Below, piece by piece: positions 34,763-42,196 of a DNA stretch of 64,000 nt. Origin of the DNA: Paramagnetospirillum magneticum AMB-1 (GTDB lineage: Bacteria; Pseudomonadota; Alphaproteobacteria; Rhodospirillales; Magnetospirillaceae); NCBI RefSeq assembly GCF_000009985.1, contig NC_007626.1, positions 4,567,788 to 4,631,787 of the forward strand, given 5' to 3'. The number at the start of each line of letters is the position of its first letter. Position 1 is the stretch's first letter. The notes beneath the pieces were generated by a model. It saw only the letters and a program-made list of their open reading frames with translations. It did not search any database and was not told the DNA's origin. The position numbers and the translations under genes were made by a program.

Positions 34763-34778
34763 ATGTATCACGTAACAT
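34763..34778. promoter_or_regulatory. Candidate GntR/FCD operator between regulator and transporter
   Basis: ATGTATCACGTAACAT has inverted ATGT/ACAT ends and TAnnnnnTA-like symmetry, and is followed by another ATGAAACATG. It sits 19 bases before the transporter ATG in an AT-rich patch, the expected place for an FCD-type operator. Confidence 0.5.
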
Positions 34779-34796
34779 GAAACATGAGGTGGCGTG

Positions 34797-36179
34797 ATGA
34801 GCTTTCCCCTGGTGCGGCTGCCGCTGCCCCGCCTGCTGGCCTGGACCGCCGTGGCGGTGGGCGCGGCCATTGTCGTTCTCGACCCTTTGCCGGGCACCGA
34901 AGGGCGCGTCCTCGGACTGGCGGTGGCCTTCATCGGGCTGTGGGCCACGGCGGTGATCCCCGAGCCCATCACCGCGGTGTTCTTCTTCACGGCCGCCATG
35001 CTGCTGAAGGCGGCCCCGGCCTCGGTGGTGTTCGGCGGCTTTCAGTCGGCGGCGCTGTGGCTGATCTTCGGCGGATTGGTCATGGGCATCGCGGTGCGCT
35101 CCACCGGCCTGGGAGAGCGGCTGGGCGCCCGGCTGAGCCACGCCTTCGGCTCCAGCTATTGGGGGATCATCACCGGGGTCACCCTGGTGGGCCTCGCCAT
35201 GGGCTTCCTGATGCCGTCCTCCATGGGGCGCGCCATCATGCTGATGCCCATCGCCGTGGGGCTGGCCGAGCGTTACGGCTTCGAGCCCGGCTCCAACGGC
35301 CGGCTGGGGGTGGTGCTGGCCGCCGCCTTCGGCTGCCATGTCCCCACCTTTTCCATCCTGCCCGCCAATCTGCCCAATCTGGTGCTGGTGGGCGCCTCCG
35401 AGACCCTGTGGCACTACACGCCCAATTATGGCGAATATCTGCTGCTGCACTTCCCGGTGCTGGGCTTTCTCAAGACCGCCATCATGATTCCGCTGATCGT
35501 CAAGCTGTGGCCCGACACGCCGCGGCCCGAGGCGGCGGGACGGGCCATGGGCCCCATGAAGCGCCAGGAGGGGCAGCTCGCCCTGCTGCTGGCCGCCGCC
35601 CTGGTGCTGTGGGCCACCGACTTCGTCCACCATGTCAGCCCGGCCTGGATCAGCATGGCGGCCGGCGCCCTGCTGCTGCTGCCCGGCGTCGGGCTGGTGG
35701 ACCGCAAGGCCTTCAACGAGCAGATCAATTACGGCTCCATGTTCTATGTGGCCGGAATCATGGGTCTGGGCGCCGTGGTGGCCCAATCGGGGCTGGGAGC
35801 GCGGCTGGCCGGAGCCATCCTCGAGGTGCTGCCGCTGGCCCCGGGCCATCAGGCCACCAACTTCGCCGCCCTGGCCGTGCTGTCCACGGTGGTCAGCGTG
35901 CTCACCACCCTGCCCGGCGCGCCGGCGGTGCTGTCCCCCATGGCCGGTCAGATGGCCGAAGCCTCGGGACTGTCGGTGGAGGCGGTGCTGATGAGTCAGG
36001 TGCTGGGGTTCTCCAACCCCATCCTGCCCTACGAATCCGCCCCCATGGTGGTGGCCATGCAATTGGGCGGCGAACGCCTGGGCCCGGCCCAGACGCTGTG
36101 CCTGTGGCTGGCGGGAATCACCATTGTCGTCCTGCTGCCGCTGAACTTCCTGTGGTGGCGCCTGCTGGGCTGGATCTGA
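34797..36179 (+). CDS. DASS (SLC13) family anion/dicarboxylate transporter
   Basis: This 460-residue inner-membrane transporter has about 11-12 TM helices. The family pattern of two inverted halves is visible: GGLVMGIAVRSTGLGERLGARL near 100, the first substrate loop FLMPSSMGRAIMLMPI near 140, and in the second half FYVAGIMGLGAVVAQSG and VSVLTTLPGAPAVLSPM. DASS proteins move citrate, succinate or related carboxylates, usually with Na+. The first loop has SSMGR rather than the classical SNT motif, so the substrate may be atypical. ATG 34797 is chosen because GAGGT lies 6 bases upstream; an in-frame GTG immediately precedes it. It is divergent from its likely regulator. Confidence 0.87.
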   Translation: MSFPLVRLPLPRLLAWTAVAVGAAIVVLDPLPGTEGRVLGLAVAFIGLWATAVIPEPITAVFFFTAAMLLKAAPASVVFGGFQSAALWLIFGGLVMGIAVRSTGLGERLGARLSHAFGSSYWGIITGVTLVGLAMGFLMPSSMGRAIMLMPIAVGLAERYGFEPGSNGRLGVVLAAAFGCHVPTFSILPANLPNLVLVGASETLWHYTPNYGEYLLLHFPVLGFLKTAIMIPLIVKLWPDTPRPEAAGRAMGPMKRQEGQLALLLAAALVLWATDFVHHVSPAWISMAAGALLLLPGVGLVDRKAFNEQINYGSMFYVAGIMGLGAVVAQSGLGARLAGAILEVLPLAPGHQATNFAALAVLSTVVSVLTTLPGAPAVLSPMAGQMAEASGLSVEAVLMSQVLGFSNPILPYESAPMVVAMQLGGERLGPAQTLCLWLAGITIVVLLPLNFLWWRLLGWI

Positions 36180-36185
36180 CAAAGA

Positions 36186-36327
36186 TCCCGCTTCGCGGCA
36201 GGGCACCCGCCCGGACCCGTTCGGAGGCACAGCCTCCGAACCACCCGCTTTTTTCAATGAATTGAAAAGCTGAAGGGTTCGGGAAGCTATGCTTCCCGGT
36301 TGGGGGATCGGGGGCAAAAGCCCCCGA
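36186..36327. repeat. R2 modular hairpin repeat, copy C (complete)
   Basis: This copy has three consecutive perfect stem-loops: TTCGGAGGC-ACA-GCCTCCGAA (36220-36240), CGGGAAGC-TAT-GCTTCCCG (36280-36298) and CGGGGGC-AAAA-GCCCCCG (36309-36326). It is the longest of three copies. It lies between the convergent transporter and coiled-coil genes. Confidence 0.8.
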
Positions 36328-36348
36328 AGGGGCATTCTCCGCAGCCGA

Positions 36349-37083
36349 TTAGAACAGAGCGTACTGGTTGACCGGCTGGCCCGCCTTGGGCCGCCGGGCG
36401 GCGACGGCGGCTGGCGGCGGAACGGCGGGGCGGCGGGGAGCCGGTTCGGCCCGCACCACCGGGGCCGGTTGCACGACCGGCGAGACGGCCTGAGGCATCG
36501 CCACCGGCGGCAGGGGATGATTGCGGTCGGCCAGACGCTCGTCCAGTTCGCCCTTGAGGGCGGTGGCCACCAGACCCAGGCGGCGGTTCTCGGCCTCCAG
36601 CCGGTCGGTGCGGCCCTTCAGCGCCTCGAGCTGGGCGGCCAGACGCTCGGCCGCCTCGATGGCCTGGGCCAGATCGGCCAGACGGGCCTGCTCGGCCGCC
36701 TGGGCGGCGTCGGCGCGGCGGGTCTCGGCGCCCAGGGTTTCGCGCAACTCGTCGCGTTCGGCCTGCAGACGGATGACCTGGGCCACATCCTGGGCGGCGG
36801 TGGCCAGACCGTTCGCCGGGGCCGGAGCGGTCTGGCGCAGCTTTTCGTTTTCCGAGCGCAGGTGACGGATTTCGTTGCGCAGGTCGAAGACCGTGTCTTC
36901 CAGGTCCTCCAGCCGGGTGGAGCTGACCACCGGCCCGCCTTCGGCGACCCGCGACGCCAGGGCGACGAAGTCCAGCCCGGCGCCTTCCAGCAGCCGCCCG
37001 GCGGTGCGCAAGGCGTGCAGCGCCTCGGCATCGTTGTCCGAAGCGGCCAGCGCCAGCACCTTGGCAAGTCGTTGAACGTCCAT
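36349..37083 (-). CDS. Coiled-coil hypothetical protein
   Basis: This 244-residue protein begins with a short helical domain (MDVQRLAKVLALAASDNDAEALHALRTA, about 1-45). A long coiled coil follows (about 55-180) with heptad patterns of Leu and Ala between charged residues (LEDLEDTVFDLRNEIRHLRS, RLQAERDELRETLG). A Pro/Ala/Arg-rich, likely disordered tail ends in QPVNQYALF. There is no signal peptide or TM. The N-terminal motif resembles other alphaproteobacterial proteins of unknown function that scan 'DNDAEALHAL' at the start. A structural or scaffold role is conceivable, but nothing else supports it. It is divergent from ccoG across a 190-base gap. Confidence 0.72.
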   Translation of the reverse strand: MDVQRLAKVLALAASDNDAEALHALRTAGRLLEGAGLDFVALASRVAEGGPVVSSTRLEDLEDTVFDLRNEIRHLRSENEKLRQTAPAPANGLATAAQDVAQVIRLQAERDELRETLGAETRRADAAQAAEQARLADLAQAIEAAERLAAQLEALKGRTDRLEAENRRLGLVATALKGELDERLADRNHPLPPVAMPQAVSPVVQPAPVVRAEPAPRRPAVPPPAAVAARRPKAGQPVNQYALF

Positions 37084-37198
37084 GAGCCCCTATTCCCCGA
37101 GAACGCCGGATTCTGTCAAAAGCCGAGTCCGGGGGCAAACCATATTTTGTGGTTCGGTCCGAGACCGCCCCACCACGGCCAGATCCGTCGTGGAGTCG

Positions 37199-37261
37199 GT
37201 GACTTAGTCACAAGACATTCTGGAGAGGTTTTCATATACTGCCGGCCTAATATAAATTCCC
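37199..37261 (+). promoter_or_regulatory. Palindrome and promoter-like sequence before ccoG
   Basis: There is a perfect 13-bp palindrome GTGAC-TTA-GTCAC at 37199-37211, followed by a TATAAA-type -10 (in CTAATATAAATTC, 37247-37259), 15-20 bases before the ccoG ATG. A CRP/FNR-superfamily or other dimeric regulator could bind the palindrome. It does not match the FNR consensus TTGAT-N4-ATCAA. Confidence 0.45.
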
Positions 37262-37273
37262 GGAGAGCCCAGC

Positions 37274-38719
37274 ATGGACACCAAGCCCGCCGTACCGGCC
37301 TTGCCGCTGCACAAAGGCGAGGTGCCGGTCTACATGGAGACCGGCAAGGCCCAGCCCCGCGCGGTCAGCGGCACCTTCCGCTCGTGGAAGTGGTGGTCCA
37401 TGATCGTCACCCTGGCCTGGTGGCATCTGGGGCCGTTCCTGCGCTGGGACCGGGGGCCGGGGGCGCCCAATCAGGCCATCCTGATCGATATGCCGGGCCG
37501 CCGGGCCTATATGCTGTTCATCGAGATCTGGCCGCAGGAGATCTACTACCTGACCGGCATCCTGCTGATCTCGGCCATCCTGCTGTTCCTGATGAGCGCG
37601 GTGGCGGGCCGCGTCTGGTGCGGCTTCATCTGCTGGCAGACGGTCTACACCGACCTGTTCGTGGCGGTGGAGCGGCTGGTGATCGGCGACCGCAGCCAGC
37701 GGATCGCCTTCGAGCGCCAGCCCCTCTCGGCGGGCAAGCTGGCCCGCAAGGCGGTGATCAACCTGCTGTGGCTGGCCATCTCGGCGGCCTGCGGCATCGG
37801 CTTTACCTTGTGGTTCGGCGATGCCTTCGAGATGCTGCGTGACATCTTCACCGGCCAGGCCAACCCGCCGGTCTATGCCTTCGTCGCCATCCTGGGCGGG
37901 TTCTGCTTCCTGCTGGCCGGCTATGCCCGCGAGAGGGTCTGCGTCTATCTCTGCCCCTATTCGCGCTTTCAGTCGGCCATGTTCGACGAGCATTCGCTGA
38001 TCGTCACCTACGAGGCGTGGCGGGGCGAGCCGGGCGGCCCGGCGCGCAAGGGCCAGAGCTTCGAGGGGCGCGGCCATTGCGTCGATTGCCGCTCGTGCGT
38101 CCAGGCCTGTCCCACCGGCATCGACATCCGCCAGGGCAATCAGCTGGCCTGCATCGGCTGCGCCCTGTGCATCGACGCCTGCAATCAGGTGATGGACCGC
38201 TACGGCCTGCCGCGCGGCCTGATCTCCTATGATTCCAGCTCCAACATCGAAGCGCGCAAATGCGGCAAGCCCACCGGTTTGCGCATCATCCGCCCGCGCA
38301 CCATGATCTATGGCGGCATCATGGCCCTGGCCGCCTCGGTCATGCTGTTCCGCCTGACCACCCGGCCCGATGTGGACGTCAACGTCCTGCACGAGCGCGC
38401 CCCGCTGTTCGTCCAGATGTCCAACGGCTCCATCCGCAACGGCTATGTCTACAAGGTGCTGAACATGAAGGCCGAGGACCGGGTCTTCAGCGTGCATCTG
38501 GAAGGCGTCGAGGATGCCGCCATCGACGTGGTCGGCGGCGCCAGCAATGTGGCCAAGGCCGAACTGCGCGTGCCCCGCGATTCCGTCGGCGAGTTCCGGC
38601 TTTACGTCACCGTTCCCGCCGCCAAGGCGGCGTCCAAGAGCATGCCGGTCACCTTCGTCCTCGACGGCTCCAGCCGCGAGGTGCGCACCAGGACCATCTT
38701 CGCCGGGCCGGAAAAGTAA
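37274..38719 (+). CDS. ccoG: Cytochrome c oxidase accessory protein CcoG (FixG/RdxA)
   Basis: This 481-residue membrane iron-sulfur protein is needed for assembly of cbb3-type oxidase, as a cuprous/Cu(II) reductase step. It has about four TM segments in the first half (around 50-215) with WCGFICWQTVYTDLF. Two [4Fe-4S] ferredoxin-like Cys clusters at about 268-312 (CVDCRSCVQACP and CIGCALCIDAC) follow, then a further TM and a C-terminal IgG-like FixG domain (about 370-481). It is complete. Unusually it stands alone: ccoNOQP and ccoHIS are not nearby. GGAG precedes the start, and a 13-bp palindrome lies upstream. Confidence 0.95.
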   Translation: MDTKPAVPALPLHKGEVPVYMETGKAQPRAVSGTFRSWKWWSMIVTLAWWHLGPFLRWDRGPGAPNQAILIDMPGRRAYMLFIEIWPQEIYYLTGILLISAILLFLMSAVAGRVWCGFICWQTVYTDLFVAVERLVIGDRSQRIAFERQPLSAGKLARKAVINLLWLAISAACGIGFTLWFGDAFEMLRDIFTGQANPPVYAFVAILGGFCFLLAGYARERVCVYLCPYSRFQSAMFDEHSLIVTYEAWRGEPGGPARKGQSFEGRGHCVDCRSCVQACPTGIDIRQGNQLACIGCALCIDACNQVMDRYGLPRGLISYDSSSNIEARKCGKPTGLRIIRPRTMIYGGIMALAASVMLFRLTTRPDVDVNVLHERAPLFVQMSNGSIRNGYVYKVLNMKAEDRVFSVHLEGVEDAAIDVVGGASNVAKAELRVPRDSVGEFRLYVTVPAAKAASKSMPVTFVLDGSSREVRTRTIFAGPEK

Positions 38720-38735
38720 GCTTTCCGTTTACCCC

Positions 38736-39209
38736 CTATTCGTCGTCGCCCAAGTCGACCCAGCTGGGGTCATGGCCGACGCGGTGGGCGGGCGAAACCA
38801 GACTGGGCTTGGCGGCCGGCTCGCCCAGGGCGGGCAGCACCGCCTCGCCCAGGGCGTCGCGAATGGCGGCGGTCAATTGCTCGGGCGAGACCGGCTTGCC
38901 CTGGAACCGCACCGCCGGCCCCACCTGCTGGTGCGAGACGGCGGGCGTCCAATGACCCGACAGGACCAGCACCACCACGTCGGGATAGGCCTCGTACATC
39001 TCGGCGATCAGCGCCTTGCCGTCCATGACCGGCATGGCGATGTCGGTGACCACCACATGGACGGGCTCGGCGGCCATGATGTCCAGGGCCTGAAGAGCGC
39101 TGGTGGCGAACAGGCTGACCCACTCGTCGCCATACTCCAGCATGGTCCGCCGGATACCTTCGAGCACCCTGGGCTCGTCGTCGACGAATAGAACACGGCC
39201 GTGCCCCAT
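38736..39209 (-). CDS. Single-domain response regulator with C-terminal tail
   Basis: This 157-residue CheY-like receiver has the acidic pocket VDDEP (about 9-13), the phospho-acceptor Asp in TDIAMPVMDG (about 56), the Thr/Ser switch in LVLSGHW and the conserved Lys in FQGKPVSPEQL (about 105). A tail of about 35 residues follows with no output-domain fold. It could act through protein-protein contact or feed a phosphorelay. The SGHW and 'RFQGKP' forms resemble receivers from HD-GYP or RpfG-type regulators (xVLRFLxKPxxxxxL). It lies downstream of gloB on the same strand (50 bases) and convergent with ccoG. No histidine kinase is adjacent. Confidence 0.88.
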   Translation of the reverse strand: MGHGRVLFVDDEPRVLEGIRRTMLEYGDEWVSLFATSALQALDIMAAEPVHVVVTDIAMPVMDGKALIAEMYEAYPDVVVLVLSGHWTPAVSHQQVGPAVRFQGKPVSPEQLTAAIRDALGEAVLPALGEPAAKPSLVSPAHRVGHDPSWVDLGDDE

Positions 39210-39259
39210 GGCTCACTCCCTGTTGTTCACAAAGGGGCCGGTCGGCCCCGGCTTTCCGG

Positions 39260-40033
39260 TCAGAACACGTCCTTGCGCCGCCGCAATTCGGCGAAGACCA
39301 AAGCGGGATCGGTTCCCGGCTCCAGCCCCACCGCCCGGGCGATCGCGGCGGTGTCGGCCCGCAGGAAGGGATTGGCGGCACGCTCGTCGGCCAGCCGCAC
39401 CGGCACGGTGGGACGGTTGTGGGCGCGCAGGCGCTCCACCTCGTCCAGCCGGGCCTTCAGCGCCCCGTTGTCGCGCTCCACCAGCCGGGCGAAGCGGCCG
39501 TTGCCGGCGGTATATTCGTGGGCGGGATAGGCCAGCGTGTCCGGCGGCAGGTCGCGCAGCTTCTTCAGCGAGGCCCACATCTCCTCGGCCGTGCCCTCGA
39601 ACAGCCGACCGCAGCCCAGCGAGAACAGCGTGTCGCCGCAAAACAGCACATGGCTGTCGGCCAGCCAGTAGGCCACATGCCCCGAGGTATGGCCTGGAAC
39701 CTCGAGGACGGTGACGGCGGCATGGCCCAGCATGAAGGTCTCGCCCTCGGACACCTCCAGGGTGATGCCGGGGATGCGCTCGGAATCGCGGGCCGCTCCG
39801 ACCACGGCGCAGCCCGTGCGCCGCGCCAGATCCAGATTGGCCCCGGTGTGGTCGCCGTGATGATGGGTGTTGAGGATATGGGTCAGCGTCCAGCCCCGGG
39901 CGGCCAGACGTTCCAGCACCGGCTCGGACACCGCCGGATCGATGGCGGCCGTGGCCCCGCCCAGGGGCTCGTGCGCCAGATAGACGTAATTGTCGGACAA
40001 TACCGGAATCTGCTCGACGATGATCTTGGCCAT
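39260..40033 (-). CDS. gloB: Hydroxyacylglutathione hydrolase (glyoxalase II)
   Basis: This 257-residue metallo-beta-lactamase-fold enzyme hydrolyses S-lactoylglutathione in methylglyoxal detoxification. The metal motif THHHGDHTGAN (T-H-x-H-x-D-H, about 55-65), the second-shell VPGHTSGH and the FCGDTLFSLGCGRLFEGT block are intact, as are the C-terminal glutathione-binding residues near HEYTAGNGRFA. ATG 40033 is chosen because GGTGG precedes it. Upstream ATGs at 40039 and 40072 are possible but add non-conserved residues. It is divergent from a methyltransferase gene, with 65 bases between starts. The gloB/methyltransferase divergent pair is common in alphaproteobacteria. Confidence 0.95.
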   Translation of the reverse strand: MAKIIVEQIPVLSDNYVYLAHEPLGGATAAIDPAVSEPVLERLAARGWTLTHILNTHHHGDHTGANLDLARRTGCAVVGAARDSERIPGITLEVSEGETFMLGHAAVTVLEVPGHTSGHVAYWLADSHVLFCGDTLFSLGCGRLFEGTAEEMWASLKKLRDLPPDTLAYPAHEYTAGNGRFARLVERDNGALKARLDEVERLRAHNRPTVPVRLADERAANPFLRADTAAIARAVGLEPGTDPALVFAELRRRKDVF

Positions 40034-40098
40034 GGACATCCACCCGCAGCGATAGGCCGAATGTAGCATCAAGCGGCCGAAACGCCTATCCTTGCGCC

Positions 40099-40860
40099 AT
40101 GAATCGAGACCTGTCCTATCCCGCCATGTGGACCGATGTGGTCGATCTGCGCGATTTTTACGGCAGCAGCCTGGGCCAGACCGCCCAGCGGCTGATCCGC
40201 CGGCAGGTGCGCGCCCTGTGGCCCGACGTCACCGGCCAGCGGGTCCTGGGCCTAGGCTTCGCCACGCCTTATCTGCGCATCTTCCTCGCCGAGGCCGAGC
40301 GGGTGATCGCCGCCATGCCGGCCAGCCAGGGCGTGCTGCCCTGGCCGCCGGAAGGTCCCGGCCTCACCACTCTGGTGGACGAGACCGACCTGCCGCTGCC
40401 CGACCGCTCCATCGACCGCCTGCTGCTGGTCCATGCCCTGGAATCCGCCGAACAGGTGCGCGCCATGATGCGCGAGGCCTGGCGGGTGTTGGCCGATGGC
40501 GGCCGCCTGATGGTGGTGGCGCCCAACCGCCGGGGCATCTGGGCCCGGCTGGAGCGCACCCCCTTCGGCAACGGGCGGCCCTACACCATGGGCCAGTTGA
40601 ACCGCCTGCTGCGCGACAACATGTTCACGCCCATCAACAAGGCCTCGGCCCTGTTCCTGCCGCCCACCACGTCGCGGATGATGCTGCGCTCGGCCTCGGC
40701 GGTGGAAAAGATCGGCCAGCGCTGGTTCGAGACCTTCGGCGGCGTGATCATGGTCGAAGCCGCCAAGCAGATCTACGCCGGCTCCGCCGTGCGCGAGGCC
40801 AAGGGCAAGCGCCGCTCCTACCTGCCGGTGGCGGAAGGGTTCTCGCGGGTGATGAAATAG
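40099..40860 (+). CDS. SAM-dependent methyltransferase (type 11-like)
   Basis: This 253-residue class I methyltransferase has a modified SAM-binding motif I (QRVLGLGFATPYL, about 48-60), then an acidic residue/motif II region at VDETDLPLPDRSIDRLLLVHALE. Motif IV/V is REAWRVLADGGRLMVVAPNR. The glycine-rich loop 'GLGFATPY' is a hallmark of a conserved alphaproteobacterial family usually encoded beside gloB. No substrate is known. A Lys/Arg-rich C-terminus (REAKGKRRSYLPV) could touch nucleic acid or membrane. It is convergent with the SYLF gene. Confidence 0.88.
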   Translation: MNRDLSYPAMWTDVVDLRDFYGSSLGQTAQRLIRRQVRALWPDVTGQRVLGLGFATPYLRIFLAEAERVIAAMPASQGVLPWPPEGPGLTTLVDETDLPLPDRSIDRLLLVHALESAEQVRAMMREAWRVLADGGRLMVVAPNRRGIWARLERTPFGNGRPYTMGQLNRLLRDNMFTPINKASALFLPPTTSRMMLRSASAVEKIGQRWFETFGGVIMVEAAKQIYAGSAVREAKGKRRSYLPVAEGFSRVMK

Positions 40861-40932
40861 GCACCTAATAGCGGCCATTGAGGCCGCGGCCAAGCGGGCG
40901 GAAGCCCGCGCCCGGCGAGGGACTGACATGAT

Positions 40933-41601
40933 CTAGCGGGACAGGATGTCCCGCAGCCGGTCGGCTTGGCGGGAATCCACGCTGCGGCTGAACAGGATGT
41001 CCTCGGGCGTCGGATTGCCGCCGTAATAGGCGGCGTTCCACGAATGACGGGGCAGGATGCCGGCGCCGTCCAGGGTGGCGCCGCCGTAAAGCCCCACGGC
41101 GCGGGAGAAGGCATAGATATCCGCCCCCACATTGGTGGTGGTGTTGGCCGAGGCGCCGGCGCCGACCACCGCCACCGCCACGCCGGCCTCGGCGCCGGCC
41201 TTGAACTGGTTCTCCACCACGGCCTTGAGGCCACCCTCGCTCATGATGACATAGACCGCCTCGGCATCCTGCAGGCCGATCTGCAGCCCGACGCTGCCCG
41301 CCGCGATGGAGTAGAAGGCCGGACCGCTCCAGCGTCCCGACCCGTCGCGGGCCAGCAGCACGCCGGTGCCGTATTGCGCCCCCAGGATGAACCCGCCCTT
41401 GACCAGATCGGGCACCACCAGCACCGCCCGCGCCCGCCCCAGCAGATTGGCCATCTGCCCACTGAAATTGGGATCGGCCCGCAGGCGCTCCACCACGGTG
41501 ACCGCCTTGCCCACCATCATGGTCTGATCGGTGACCTGCTGGGCCTTGGCGCCGCCGGCGAGAAACAGAACCGCAAGGGCCAGGGCGATCAGTCTGGACA
41601 T
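40933..41601 (-). CDS. Secreted SYLF/Ysc84-domain lipid-binding protein
   Basis: This 222-residue protein has a signal peptide (cleavage near AKA-QQ, about residue 20) and a SYLF (DUF500) domain: ARAVLVVPDLVKGGFILGAQ, GTGVLLARDGSGRWSGPAF, VGLQIGLQDAEAVYVIMSE and the late FSRAVGLYGGATLDGA. SYLF domains bind phosphoinositides in eukaryotes. The bacterial versions are periplasmic with unknown roles. ATG 41601 is chosen because it starts the signal peptide and GGAGG precedes it. The long upstream frame is not conserved. A small hairpin (AACCAC-GAGC-GTGGTT, 41638-41653) lies in the divergent region before the oxidoreductase operon. Confidence 0.9.
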   Translation of the reverse strand: MSRLIALALAVLFLAGGAKAQQVTDQTMMVGKAVTVVERLRADPNFSGQMANLLGRARAVLVVPDLVKGGFILGAQYGTGVLLARDGSGRWSGPAFYSIAAGSVGLQIGLQDAEAVYVIMSEGGLKAVVENQFKAGAEAGVAVAVVGAGASANTTTNVGADIYAFSRAVGLYGGATLDGAGILPRHSWNAAYYGGNPTPEDILFSRSVDSRQADRLRDILSR

Positions 41602-41731
41602 GGAGGCCTCCGTGGAAAACTGTGGTCGCTCCACTCCAACCACGAGCGTGGTTAGGATTTTGTTAACCCTTGCCTGCCATGCCCTTTGAGGGTAAGCCTG
41701 TAACGCTTCCAAACGGAAGGACGCTGAGCGG

Positions 41732-42196
41732 ATGTTCTCCCTGATCATCAACGGTGAACGGCACAAGGTGGACGCCGCGCCCGACACCCCCTTGCTGTGG
41801 GTGCTGCGCGACCTGCTGTCCATGACCTCCATCCGCTACGGCTGCGGCCAGGGCCTGTGCGGTGCCTGCTCCATCCTGGTGGACGGCGAGCCGACCCGGG
41901 CCTGCCAGACCCCCGTCTCCGAGATCAACGGCCGCCGCATCCAGACCCTGGCCGGTCTGGGCGACGCCGTCTCGGCCCAGTTGCGCGCCGCCTGGATCGA
42001 GCTGGACGTGCCCCAATGCGGCTATTGCCAGTCGGGACAGCTGATCAGCGCCGGCGCCCTGCTGCGCCGCAATCCCAATCCCAGCGATGGCGACATCGAC
42101 ACCGCCATGAGCGGCAATCTCTGCCGCTGCGGCACCTATCAGCGGATTCGCGCCGCCATCCATCTCGCCGCCCGGCGGCTGCGGGGGGCGTCATGA
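41732..42196 (+). CDS. (2Fe-2S)-binding small subunit of a molybdenum hydroxylase (IorA-like)
   Basis: This 154-residue subunit is equivalent to isoquinoline 1-oxidoreductase alpha / aldehyde oxidase small subunit. Two [2Fe-2S] clusters are readable. The plant-ferredoxin cluster is CGQGLCGACSILVDG plus a later Cys in RAC (about 40-65). The helical-bundle cluster is CGYCQSGQ...CRCGTYQRI (about 97-140). It passes electrons from the Mo subunit to an acceptor. Its stop overlaps the large-subunit start (ATGA, 42193-42196). GGA precedes the start at 41732. Confidence 0.93.
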   Translation: MFSLIINGERHKVDAAPDTPLLWVLRDLLSMTSIRYGCGQGLCGACSILVDGEPTRACQTPVSEINGRRIQTLAGLGDAVSAQLRAAWIELDVPQCGYCQSGQLISAGALLRRNPNPSDGDIDTAMSGNLCRCGTYQRIRAAIHLAARRLRGAS

